Source of the DNA: Chara braunii
Taxonomy: Eukaryota; Streptophyta; Charophyceae; Charales; Characeae
Reading direction: 5' to 3'
Assembly (NCBI GenBank): GCA_003427395.1
Contig: BFEA01000125.1
Location: 180,782-213,958 of the forward strand
Length of the DNA stretch: 33,177 nt
In this document: one piece after another, positions 22,691-32,265 of the stretch
Layout of the letters: each line of letters opens with the position of its first letter
How positions within the stretch are numbered: the stretch's first letter is position 1
The notes under the pieces: model-generated
Told to the model about the DNA's origin: nothing
The model's input: the letters and a program-made list of their open reading frames with translations, nothing else
The model's database searches: none
Translations under genes and position numbers: made by a program

Positions 22691-23428
22691 GATGAAATAA
22701 AGGTCAAGTGGCTTACGGAGAGAACAGTTTCGGTAATTTTTAAGGAGAATGTCATGTTCTTGCCGAAGAGAGTCAAGGACAACATGATTCGTGCATTCCA
22801 AAACGGTTGAATCTTAGATAGCGAGAGATTCCCAGCGGAAGCAAAAAGCGGTCGGGTGAAGATCGAGGGGCCAAACGCCCTTTCCTACGTCTGCAAATCC
22901 AGGGAGGTAGCGAAATTTATGATTAGTAAAGGTGGTGTGGAATCCCAGTGGGGACGTGCAATTCAAGCCATGGATGACTCATGCAAAGTTTAGGAATTTG
23001 AGGCGAGCGGAGGACAATCAAAACTTCTCGGTTATTGCGCTTCAAGTTCCCCTTGATGACATGGCGTTCCTGTACTCACAGATTGAGAAAACGATTGGAA
23101 GGATTCTGTGGGCGCATCCTCTTGACTCAAATCCTTCCAGGCCGACACTAGTCAAAGCTAAATTTGACATTGATCCGGAGGTGCGAAGTAATATGAAAGA
23201 TAAATTATGGATTATCATGTCAAAAGGGGATCAACTGGAGATTAAACTAGTATGTGCTACGACGATCAAGTGTGTAGTCGTTGTAGACAATTCTTCCATA
23301 CAGAGGTGGAATGTCGAAAAGGAGGCGAAGCTCAACAAAGAGGAAAAGGCACGAGTAATAACTTCGGACAGCCACAGCAAGGCCAAACTCTCTCATTGTC
23401 AAGCCAGCGAAGAGGGCGTCATCAATAA
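22691..23428 (+). pseudogene. LINE ORF1 relic with CCHC zinc knuckle
   Basis: Non-LTR retrotransposon ORF1 proteins bind element RNA. Here the coding sense lies in three successive frames. From 22691 (DEIKVKWLTERTVSVIFKEN...) it is broken by TGA at 22808-22810. It then shifts near 22930 to the frame carrying FKPWMTHAKFRNLRR and DDMAFLYSQIEKTIGRILWA. It shifts again near 23252 to the frame carrying the knuckle CSRCRQFFHTEVEC (23273-23314; spacing C-x2-C-x4-H-x4-C), ending at TAA 23426-23428. The order (a W-containing nucleic-acid-binding region, then IG..L, then zinc knuckle) resembles ORF1 of plant and algal L1-type LINEs with a DUF4283-like domain; that match is from memory. At least one stop and two frameshifts make it dead. 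Confidence 0.75.
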
Positions 23429-24679
23429 TATCAGATCCCATGAACCCACAATCTTCACAGAAGTGTCAGCAGGTTGCTAGGCAATAGGCAACCCCATGTT
23501 CTCCCCAGGTGGACACCTTCAGGCGAGTGACTCCTTCGCCAACATATTACACAGATGGCGGTGGCCATGTACGGCATTCAGGGCACCTTCCCAATAGGAG
23601 GTCCAAGCGGGAGTCCGCAGGGGCAGGTGAATTTCGGAGTTGGTCCGGGAAACACCTTTGTCAGGGGTAGTCCCCTTCTACAACAATCGTCATCTGCCTT
23701 CTATGCATATCAGCCAGCACTTGTTGACAGCTATCCGAGTTGGGACATACAAGGGATGCCTGCTAGCGGGGGAGATGGGTTGGGCCTTTAAGTTGGTCAA
23801 CCAAGCCAGTACCCGACGCCCTCCCTACGACCTACGTTAGGAGCGAGCCATAATCGAGGATATGTACCTCCAAGCGGAAATAAGAACGGCAGTCAGGCCA
23901 CTCCGTCCTCTAGAACAATGGAAGACTCACGACAACACCCTAAGTCGGTTGGCAAACAGCGAAGACTCAGTAGGAGTTCGGTGAAGGAACTTAGAACAAA
24001 AGCCTCGGAAGGCTCACCGACGCACTCCCCACGCACCGGCACGATAACAGTTACTCTAGGCATGAAGACCACGAGAGACCGCTGTTTAGCCTCCATTGCC
24101 ACAGGGCAGACGTCCAGAGTGAAACAAATGCTCTTACCATTAGTTTGCGTATTTACAAGAAACAATTTATACGTGGTGGCGTGGCAGACAACGGCGTTCC
24201 CTTTTACATTGTTGTCTCACTAAGTAACAGATGCTCCCTCACTGCAAGTAATAACGCAAGGTCTTACCATGCTCTTCGTGAATCATTTCCCTACGAGAGT
24301 CGTCCCAGACTGTCCAATGGCATGGGTGATAACGAATGTAGCAATAAAGTTAAACTCTTCGTCCCTTTGGTAGATGCTGGAATGGTCGAAGACGGGTGGA
24401 GAAGGTGGAAAGACAAGGCATGAGGCTCATACCCTTGGCCTGTTTTGCAGAAAAGAGGAAGTAAGAGCTTAGCCGGATTGGGATCGCCCCCAGGCTGTCG
24501 GCAGAATGTCTCAGTGAACTTAGATTTCGTTTTCACAAGCATAAGAGACTAGACGCTCAATTCGTCCGAGAGGCGTTGATCGTGCCACGGGAAACACCCA
24601 GGGAGGGTGGTTAAGGGATCACGAGCACATCCCACATCCAATCGTCGAGGGGGGTAAGGATTAATGGTTAGACTCTTTA
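23429..24679 (+). pseudogene. Decayed LINE segment between ORF1 and endonuclease
   Basis: This spans short broken frames, including a Gly/Pro/Ser/Gln-rich one at 23555-23791 (GIQGTFPIGGPSGSPQGQVN) of the kind found in ORF1 tails. A fragment with KQFIRGGVADNGVPFYIVVS spans about 24159-24215. No domain is recognised. Position and orientation suggest it belongs to the same element. Confidence 0.45.
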
Positions 24680-25563
24680 TCACTTCCTGAAACGTATGCG
24701 GATTCGGCGACACAGCAGAGAAATGTCAAAAATTTAGGTTGAAGCAATGGATCCACGAGAACAGTATAGGAATCACACGCCTACAAGAGACCAAACTTAA
24801 CGAAGAAAAGATAAAGAACTTGGGTAGTTGGTGGGATGGTCCACAAGTATGGTCTTTAGCCAGAGGATCTAGTTGGGGAGTAGCCCTTTTGCTCCACAGA
24901 GACATGAATATAGATATTATCAATTACTACTCAAACCTCTGGGGACGCTGGGCTTGGGTGAAGTTAGGTATCGAATCGGAGGAATGGGTTATTTCTACTG
25001 TATACGCGCCGGTCAAAAGTAAGGATAAAAAAATATTTATGAGGGACCTTCCCTGCAGTCTCCCCAATGTAGGGAACTTTATCATCTTGAGCAATTGGAA
25101 CCAGTCTCTAAACAAAGATAGAACATCAGAAGTCAGGAATACAGTAAAATCAATTCTACCTCTGACTGACTTCATGATGAATTTTCATCTTCCGCCCCCT
25201 TAAGACTCTCATCTGATAGAATAGGGTTTCACCTGGTACTCGCATCCGGGAAGGGGAAAACAGTTGGACTACTTCCTCACGAGCAAAGTTGGATTGAACG
25301 TGTTGCTCAACGTCAATTTGACAAAGCATCCACTATCGGATCAAAGTCCAATCTCTGCGGACTTCTAGATAGGCAAACCTCAGGCGTTAGGCAAAGGATA
25401 TTTTCGCTTAAACACAGAGAATCTCCCAGACCCAAAGTTGAAACAGTGGGTGGAGGACTTCTTGGCTAGATGGACAACAAGAAATGACCAGTTTGTGGGT
25501 CTGGCTGACTGGTGGGAAGTAGGCTCGAAGATAGACTCAAGGCTACTCACTGTTTTCTCATGA
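24680..25563 (+). pseudogene. LINE ORF2 apurinic-type endonuclease domain, inactivated
   Basis: One frame carries the order of motifs of the exonuclease-endonuclease-phosphatase fold that nicks target DNA in L1-type elements. Asn of NVCGFGD (24691) stands just after a TGA at 24688-24690, where Trp is usual. Glu of LQETKL follows, then VALLL, RWAWVKLG and ISTVYAPV. Next is ILSNWNQSLNKDR, where GD(F/W)N is expected, so the catalytic Asp is Asn. LDYFLTS is followed by LSDQSPIS, where SDHSPI is expected, so the catalytic His is Gln. Further stops lie at 25201, 25222, 25366 and 25561. Family membership is clear; the enzyme would be inactive. Confidence 0.88.
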
Positions 25564-26000
25564 ATCCTAGCCTTGGAAATGAACAAACAAGACCGATAAT
25601 ACCTAGGACGAGTAAGATACGTAGAGGCATGTATGAGTGTTCATCCAGTTTCATAACTCACATGGGGAAAAGAAAGAGCAAGAAGGTTGGAGAAATGAAA
25701 CTGCCTGCAACAGGAGAAGGCTGAGATTTGGTTGGAGCGCCTGAAGGTCAAGCGCATCATAGTGTATGACCGCATGTCGAAGGAAGCATTACAAAGACTC
25801 CTTCCTAAAAGATCAACACAAGTCATGAACGAACTGGCCCACCCCTTTTGCGACATCGAACCAAGATTCAGCAGGCCGTTGGATCTGTGCAACTACGCCG
25901 TGTGCTACTACAAGGATATACGCACATCAAGAAGCATTGGTAAAGGAGCACAACAGAAAAATTGTCGCCGAATTCCATCAAATTATCATTTTCATGTCTA
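25564..26000 (+). pseudogene. LINE ORF2 linker relic; element ends without reverse transcriptase
   Basis: Sequence downstream of the endonuclease still reads like the helical linker of ORF2 (EKAEIWLERLKVKRI at about 25715-25760), with several stops before it. A frameshift near 25918 leads into YAHQEALVKEHNRKIVAEF. Nothing resembling the reverse transcriptase core or a [YF]ADD motif follows here or elsewhere in the window, so the element is cut off on its 3' side. Confidence 0.55.
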
Positions 26001-26481
26001 ACTTATTCATGCAATAAGGGCTATGACCAACTGTTGAAAGCGGGTCTTTAACTGTGCTCAACTACTTCTCAATATTATCATTTTTTTCTCAATGACTCCA
26101 ACATGGTCTCCCAAAGTTCTCCAACGTTTTCTCAAGGAGTTCAACATGGTTTCATACAGGTCTCCCACTTTTTTCGAACAAGTTTCCAACATGGTTGTTG
26201 ACCCTCATTTCGATACACGATCGGGTGTCGAGTGTGTGTGCGTGACGGTTCTGTATTGCGGACCTGTCCTGCAGAGTATCGTGTTTTTGTGACGGTATTT
26301 GGCCCCCAGTTCCCAACCGTATGAAACTTTTGTTTATGTCGGTCGAGTTGCGCATGCTCTTGTAGCGCATTACCACACTGTTTGCGCAGTTCAGTTGAAT
26401 GTATGTACGACCATAATGTCTAACAGTAAGTGGTCATGTGTGTGCGTTTATGTTCAATATTGCGAACCAATCTTCTTGTAA
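26001..26481. other. Non-coding; loose repeats
   Basis: At 26090-26200 phrases such as caacatgg(t)(t/c)t and tctcc(c)aa/ac recur every 50-60 bp (26098, 26142, 26188), a weak tandem pattern. No gene is supported. Confidence 0.4.
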
Positions 26482-26773
26482 TTGACATTTCGTTAAAATT
26501 GACATTTTTTTTCTAAATTCACGAAAGTGGACTTAGTCAAAATTTCATTGCTCGTTGGGTGAGAAAGTGGTTATCTCACTTTGTCCATCTGATGTACCTC
26601 AACATAAAGTACCGTTAACATACATCCGATGATCAGATCATCGGGAGTCGCCTCAACACGTGATGATCTGATCATTCGATATCATGGGGACAAAAAACAC
26701 AAAAAAATGTTGTTTTTTTGTACACTCAATTTCGTGAATTTAGAAAAAAATGTCAGTTTAAACGAAATATCAG
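26482..26773. mobile_element. ~290-bp terminal-inverted-repeat element
   Basis: The left end TTGACATTTCGTTAAAATTG runs to TCTAAATTCACGAAA (26482-26531). It matches the reverse complement of the right end (26723-26773), which begins CTGATATTTCGTTTAAACTG and runs to TCTAAATTCACGAAA. The arms are thus about 50 bp. The interior carries two further palindromes: CCGATGATC-A-GATCATCGG near 26626-26644, and tGATGATC-T-GATCAt near 26661-26676. There is also the small hairpin gtgagaaagtggttatctcac near 26559-26579. No coding capacity and no clear target duplication. A MITE of unknown superfamily. Confidence 0.8.
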
Positions 26774-26822
26774 TTTTGTGGTCGTCGACGAGTATGTCAC
26801 TCTGACAAGACTGTCTTTTCTC

Positions 26823-26862
26823 TATATATATATATGTGTGTGTATGTGTGTGTGTGTGTCTG
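26823..26862. repeat. (TA)n(TG)n microsatellite
   Basis: tatatatatatatgtgtgtgtatgtgtgtg is a compound dinucleotide repeat. Confidence 0.95.
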
Positions 26863-27699
26863 CACATTTGGGTCAAGGTTTTGTGCATGTTTGTCCAGTT
26901 CACAACCTTTGACGATTGTCACCACATACAGGAAAGACAAATACTATGGCGCTATATTTTTTCATGTTCAGGCAAAAAATACATTCCCATTCTTCACATT
27001 TGGTGACATAGAGCAACACCTTGCGACGGGGGCTCCAAAAACTCATGGCAGATCAGTAGATTGTAATCATTGCAGGATCTTTCTAGGCGATTTTGATAAT
27101 TCATAAAAAAACTTCGAAACGGTGTGACAAAGTACCCCCGCCTCCCCCCCTCCCGTCACATAGTGCCGCACCGATACAACAATCAAAACCAAACTCGTGC
27201 TACAGGGGCTTCGCTGCCAAACTAGGAAACATTCATTCCCCCCCCCCCCAAAAAAAAAGGGCAATGGCCTTGAGGCTTGACGAACCCGGGGGTTTCTCAA
27301 AACCTTGAAAAGTTGCAGAGGGGCACTACAAGGAAAGCCAACCATTGCAGGGGCATGCCGCAAATAAATGGATTTCGGAGGAGCATTTCAAAAAAATATC
27401 CAAATTTTTTAATCCCCTATGTTTCCAATACTAATTTCTTTTTTTTTGTTGCGGTTAAGCAAGGCCTAAAGCGATTTCACAATTCGTTTTTTCTTCGTTG
27501 CTACCTGCCCGATACTGGAAGGGCTTGGGGTGGTCATTTGTTCGCTGGGGTTGCGGCCACGTCCACTGAGAAAGAAGGAACCAGCGCTGTCATTCGGCCT
27601 CAAAGAGCAACGTCGATGTCTCTCTGCGTTTGCACCATCACGTGGAAGACGCCACCATACTCACCTCCTGCAGCCGCTGGTCATTTGCCTCCAAGGTGA
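26863..27699. other. No gene recognised
   Basis: The frame at 26834-27106 begins in the dinucleotide repeat and includes FGDIEQHLATGAPKTHGRSVDCNHC, which I do not recognise. Homopolymers stand out: C11 then A9 at about 27238-27258, and a T-run near 27438-27448. Nothing is supported as a gene. Confidence 0.4.
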
Positions 27700-27835
27700 G
27701 TCTTCACCAACCCTCCTGCCCTCCCTCAAACTCAGCTCCTCCTCCTCCTTCAAGTCCTCCTCTCCTCCTCCTTCAAGTCCTCCTCTCCTCCTCTTCTTTC
27801 CTCCTCCTCCTCCCCCTCTCGTCGTCCTCGTCATC
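27700..27835. repeat. (CTC)n / TCC-rich low-complexity tract
   Basis: ctcctcctcctccttcaagt occurs at about 27738-27757 and ctcctctcctcctccttcaa next to it (an ~23-bp unit twice), followed by more TCC-rich sequence. Ser/Pro-rich and Gly/Arg-rich translations here are products of the repeat. Confidence 0.85.
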
Positions 27836-27914
27836 CGTTTTTTTCTGATAGTATGCGGAGATGGAAAAATCGACACCTCGTATTAACATAGCAAGTGGTT
27901 TGCCTTTCAGACCT

Positions 27915-28243
27915 CTTTTATTGTCATTATAGTATTACGGGGAACCCTGTAGCATCCGCATCCGTGCTCAAACTTCCAACGAGGGAACATACGGGAGTTG
28001 CACCCAGCAACAGGTGGGATACCGGCCACACAGCAGGTGGGCGATACCGGCCAGGGGTCAGCCGGTAACATCAGGACTAAGTTTCTTCGATGGGCCAGTC
28101 AATCTGCCTGCCCTCCGGTCCCCTCCTCCTAGGTGGTGGGTGCCAAGCTTGCCCATGAGGGTACATGACGCCGATGGAGATTGAACCCAAGACGTCCTGA
28201 ATGCCACTTGCGTGCCTTTACCAACTGAGCTAGGCTGATGGAT
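27915..28243 (-). mobile_element. Probable tRNA-derived SINE
   Basis: On the minus strand the head reads CATCAGCCTAGCTCAGTTGG (from about 28241), a strong pol III A box, and about 50 nt later GGGTTCAATCTCC, a B box with one extra base. The D stem is mostly paired, but the anticodon and T stems are not, so this is not a working tRNA. The body contains two copies of a GGCCGGTAT(C)(G)CCCACCTG motif (28004-28053) and ends in an A-rich run, AATGACAATAAAAGAGG, near 27920. The plan (tRNA head, unrelated body, A-rich tail, about 330 bp) fits a SINE; the exact ends are uncertain. Confidence 0.6.
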
Positions 28244-28603
28244 TTTGTCTCGTATTTCGAATGATACAAACCACTTGTTGTGGACCATCGAGGATAGTAC
28301 ATCCGTGTTCATCATAATACTGCATTGGACAGTAGGAAACACTCCCAGGATATGGCATTGAATGCATGAGGGTCTCCCTCCACTACTGTTAGTTTGAAAA
28401 GTATCACGACTACACAATAAACCATATTCGTTTTCACTGATTACACATTTTCGATGCATCAGACCTATGATACGTTCAGATGCATTTACTATGTTGTATA
28501 GTGGAGGCAAACCCTGAATCTGCTTGTGTTTCGGGAGACCACAATAAAATGGGTTTTCACATGATATTTGCATCTGTTTCCAAAACACATCCACATTCAA
28601 CAC
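28244..28603 (-). CDS. Hypothetical open frame fused to the SINE, unrecognised
   Basis: A minus-strand frame of 181 codons starts at ATG 28603 and runs through the SINE head to about 28058. The upstream 120 codons (starting MLNVDVFWKQMQISCENPFY) look less biased than most frames in this window, with well-spread Cys, Trp and hydrophobic residues. I recognise no domain and see no supporting splice structure. It may be a relic of a coding sequence interrupted by the SINE, or chance. Confidence 0.2.
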
Positions 28604-28924
28604 CTTTATCCAATTCTCTGCGGTAGTGGGACCTTACCCCCTCACCATCATTCCGAAAACGAAAAAGACTGCGGAGGCGGCGGAATGCATTTTCTTTATT
28701 TTTTTTTATGTTTTTCCCTTTAGCCCCAGTGTATTCGTTAGGGAGAAACGTGTTAGGATTGGTGTCATCTCTCCCCTCTCATTACGTTAAAGACCTTGTA
28801 CATAGGATCGAAACTCTTCCGTATTTTTGCAGTGAAGTGCAATTGCACATCGTTTTTGCCGCCTTGAGCTTCGCTCACTATGGTTCTCGCATTTGCTTTT
28901 TCTCCCATTGCTTCCTGCAACGAA

Positions 28925-29145
28925 GATGACGAGTAGTAGTAGGATGACAAGGAGCAGTGGTAGAAGGATGAGGAGGAGTAGGGAGTGGAGACAGAGAGGG
29001 AGGACAACACCTTGTTTATGGTGGAAAACATATTCCTACAACGACGATGACCATAAGTAGTAGTGGGACGAGGAGCAGTAGTGGAAGGACGACTCGAAGG
29101 AGGACGAGGAAGTGGAGACAGGGAGGGAGGACTTTGCCCTCATTA
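28925..29145. repeat. ~125-bp purine-rich duplication
   Basis: gtagtagtaggatgacaagg at about 28933 and gtagtagtgggacgaggagc at about 29057 begin two diverged copies. Both continue through tggagacag(a/g)gagggagga(c) and end in ttatggtgga(a/g). The plus strand is almost all A and G. Confidence 0.75.
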
Positions 29146-29289
29146 TGGTGGAGATTTTTTTTGTCATGCACTGTGTTGCAGGACGCTTCAAAGAGTGAGG
29201 ACTACACTGTGTGTGGAGAACCTTTTGGATTTGTATGCGAACCAGACCAGCAACGACGAGGACGAGAAAGAGTAAAACGAGGACGACGA

Positions 29290-29810
29290 AGAACAGATAG
29301 GTTTTCTTCATTCTCTCCCCTCTATCTCTCCCTCTACCTCAATTTAGAAATCCTTGTATCAACTTTCATACAACATTCGATGCTCATATTCCATCAGAAG
29401 CCGTTTATAAGTTCATACCGTTTGCCTCCTTACTTTCACCTCGTCCTCCTATCTCCTCATCTTTTCCGTCGTCCACCTTACTCCTTCGCTACTTTTTCTT
29501 TTCTGGACCTCCACTGCGTCATTTTGATTCACTGCATGTCGTTTCTTCCCTACGACTTGCCCTTCTCGTCCTCACCTCCTCCTCCTTCTCGTCCTTACCT
29601 CCTTTTATCGTTCTCCTCCTGCTACTTTGGAACTCTCACTCGTTCCTCCCGAAGTCCTCATTTTGCCTTGGCCTCCTTATCTTTCTCCTCCTCTTTCGTA
29701 CGAGTCATTTCTCATCCTTTTCTCTCCACTGGTCTAATATTTTCCCTTTCATCTTTGTCGTCCTCCTCCTCCTCCTTGCCTTACTCATTGTCCTCCATTA
29801 ATGTCCCTTA
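29290..29810. repeat. Pyrimidine-rich tract (TCC/CTT)
   Basis: After the purine-rich block the plus strand switches to C and T (cctcctcctccttctcgtcc and similar). The plus-strand frame at 29047-29811 (254 codons, Ser/Phe/Leu-rich) spans both blocks and is a composition artefact. Confidence 0.7.
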
Positions 29811-30257
29811 ATTTGTGGTAATTGGGTCTTGGTCAGGAAGTTGACATGAAGTCGGATATTTGTTTTCAATTTTTTTGTTCTTCTACATAGTGTTGGACTT
29901 CGATTTTGCTTTCCACGCAAGCACAGTCTCATAGGGAAGCATGGTCTACCCTATATTTGCGACAAAGGTGGTTATAGCAAAAGGACGAAAAAGGTTGTTT
30001 TTCCTTGCTCTTCTTGCGTTCCACGTAAGCAGCCGCGGAGATAAATGTATGCATGCAGTTCTATATGCATTGTCTCTCTGTCTCTCCCCCTCTCACACAC
30101 ACATGTGTGCACGTTGTTATAAAATTTGTACGGGATAGATTAGCTTTCCAAAGGACTGATCCTGCCCATTTGAACCTACGGACAAACTTAGGGACGATGA
30201 CAGTTTTGTGTATGGTCACACCGCCACATGCATCAGCTGCTGAGTGTTTGTCAACGA

Positions 30258-30259
30258 CA

Positions 30260-30287
<28 letters not shown>
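30258..30287 (+). repeat. (GT)n followed by G17
   Basis: gtgtgtgtgtgt runs directly into seventeen G residues (30271-30287). A purine-rich stretch of gaagaggaagagg type follows to about 30475. Runs of this kind can form G-quadruplexes and are prone to length errors in sequencing. Confidence 0.95.
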
Positions 30288-30291
<4 letters not shown>

Positions 30292-30570
30292 GCAAAAAAA
30301 GAGGAGGGCGACGATGAGCAGAAAAAAAATTGGAAGGGGGAAGATGAGTACGAAAAGAAGAAGAGGAAGAGGAAGACGAGGCGGAAGAGGAACATAAAAG
30401 ATAGAGGTGGAGAAATACGTGGAAGAGGAGCAGAAAAATAACAAGAGGATGAACTAAGGAGGAGGAGGAGGAGGATGTATTGAAAATAGACGAGACGATG
30501 ATATTCACTCGTATGATAATCCTTGAGGGGTCGAATGATATGCAGTACACTGTGCACTGGATCATACTTA

Positions 30571-30674
30571 CCGTCTTCACTGAAATATACGCCCGGTTAT
30601 TGTCGATGTATCTGGACTGAAAGTAACACGAAATATAGCTATAATGACTGGCCGTTCTGTTCGGGTGAAGACGG
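30571..30674. mobile_element. MITE copy C, 104 bp
   Basis: The left end is CCGTCTTCACTGAAATATAC and the right end, reverse-complemented, is CCGTCTTCACCCGAACAGAA. The right arm continues as GGCCAGTCATTATAGCTATA, which matches the arm of copy B (CGGTCATTATAG). TA precedes it (30569-30570); TG follows (30675-30676), consistent with a mutated TA duplication. It is one base shorter than copies A and B. Non-coding. Confidence 0.78.
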
Positions 30675-30996
30675 TGCCTCACATCCGCTCCGTACACGGT
30701 GACTCTATTACTCTAGGTGAGGTCGGGGCTCGTTCTACTGCATGTCATCTTTTTTGTACGTGGAGGTTGAAATGCTCCCTATACATTCAAAATGTCGGAT
30801 CAGTTTGAATGTCTTGTGTATGTCGGAGTCTTCCGCTAGAGCATGGGGAGATTCCCCATCATATCTTCCCATGTTGTAGTGCTGTATATATATGTTTATA
30901 TATATTAAGACATTAATGTTGGGCAACGTCATGGTGCTACTTTCTTTGTAATTATGTTGTTGCGATCCAATCTTGAAACCAGATCTCGTATGCATT

Positions 30997-31372
30997 GTGA
31001 CACCTGTCATGTAGCGATCAAACCTTGCTATGGATATCTTGTATTGGATCTCCATTTATAATTCGTCATGCAACAATCTTCTGCTGTTCAAGTGTAGGCG
31101 AGATCTCACAAGTGTCATGATCGAGATCTTGTGTTAGGATCCCTATTCGGACTTTTATCATGCTGCGATCTTCGATTGCTCTATTGTTGCTAGCTATCTG
31201 ACACGTGTCATGTCGCACTTAAATCCTGCGACCCAAATCTTGTATTGGGATCTCAATTTCAAGTTTGTGATTCTGCTATCTTCTGTGTTGTTGCTGTTGA
31301 TTAGACAAATGTCTTTTAGCGATGAAATTTTTGGATCGGGATCTTGTATTGGGATCTCCATCATGTCGTGAT
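30997..31372. repeat. Degenerate ~100-bp tandem repeat, about 4 copies
   Basis: Each copy has (a/c)a(c/a)(g/c/a)tgtcatgt near its start, a(t)cttgtattggatctcca in the middle and tgctgttc/ttgttgctg at the end. Starts lie near 30998, 31109, 31200 and 31304. The copies are strongly diverged. Confidence 0.65.
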
Positions 31373-31382
31373 CTTGTGTTCC

Positions 31383-31452
31383 TCTGTTTTAGGGTCGGAT
31401 GATTACCATCACAGTTTCTATTTCGATGTGGATCATCCGGCCCTAAAACAGA
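31383..31452. other. 70-nt hairpin with 21-bp arms
   Basis: TCTGTTTTAGGGTCGGATGA (31383 onward) pairs with TCATCCGGCCCTAAAACAGA ending 31452, with one T/C difference that still pairs as G-U in RNA, around a ~28-nt loop. It is placed directly after the ~100-bp repeat array. It could be a tiny foldback element or a structured RNA; no target duplication is visible. Confidence 0.85.
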
Positions 31453-31820
31453 CCGCCCTCCAGCCCCATGCATCCCTGTTTGGTAGATTCTTTCTCGTTT
31501 TGCACTTTTTTTTTTTGTTTTTTTTTGGATAAGTATGGCGGGGTCAGGGTTCCAGTTAAAAAATTCATTCGAAACAACACTTTTTAGCAGTCCAGTCACA
31601 ACCCGAGTTTCAAAGACAATTGAGACTTCTTTGAGAAGAAAAGTTGTCTGGCGTAGTTTAAAACGGTAGTGCGGTCGGCCACATGGGAGAGCCCAGCAAA
31701 GGCCCTGGCACGGGCCCGAGAGACTGAAAAACAGGTCGTGGTCCAAGCTCTACCTTGGGGCCCTTGTCCCTTTCGAACTGGTGCAAAGTTGGAAACCCGT
31801 AGCCGTTAGAATACCAACCG
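31453..31820. other. No gene recognised
   Basis: A minus-strand frame (31276-31746, 156 codons) crosses the hairpin and the repeat array, so it is unlikely to be coding. Two poly-T runs lie at 31507-31527. Confidence 0.4.
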
Positions 31821-31880
31821 GTTTTTTTTTTTTTTTTTTTTGAGAGAGAGAGAGGGAGGGAGAGACAGACAGAGACAGGA
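31821..31880. repeat. T20 followed by (GA)n
   Basis: T20 at 31822-31841 runs straight into gagagagagagaggga and agagacagacagagacagg. Confidence 0.95.
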
Positions 31881-32000
31881 GATTAGCATGGCCATAAAAT
31901 AGAAAAAAAACCTGCGAATGAATCTAATCATACTTTAAATTTCGAATGTATCCGGAGCATTAGCTGCGCCATATACATTCACATATTTCTATTGTGGAGC

Positions 32001-32100
32001 CAGAGAGAGAGAGAGAGAGAGGGTTGCAGGGGGAGCGAGAGAGAGAGAGAGAGAGAGACACCTGCCCTTTGCTACCCGCTATAGCCCGCTCCCCCAGCAG

Positions 32101-32138
<38 letters not shown>

Positions 32139-32167
32139 TCCTCTCTGTCTGTCTGTTTGTCTGTCTG

Positions 32168-32201
<34 letters not shown>

Positions 32202-32265
32202 CCTCTCTCTCTCTCTCTCTCCCTCTCTCTTTCTTGCGCGCGCATGCACACACACACACACACGA
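32001..32265. repeat. (GA)n ... (CT)n inverted microsatellites plus (CA)n
   Basis: GA repeats lie at 32002-32022 and 32036-32058, CT repeats at 32101-32236 with GTCT interruptions, and cacacacacacacacaca at 32245-32263. GA and CT blocks on the same strand are complementary and can pair. The Arg/Glu- and Ser/Leu-rich frames here are repeat translations. Confidence 0.95.

Noticed and set aside
29047-29811. 254-codon plus-strand frame
   Set aside because: Covers a purine block followed by a pyrimidine block; composition artefact.
31821-31841. T20 as the poly(A) tail of a minus-strand retro-insert
   Set aside because: The sequence that would be the insert body (above 31841) is GA microsatellite; no element or target duplication is visible.
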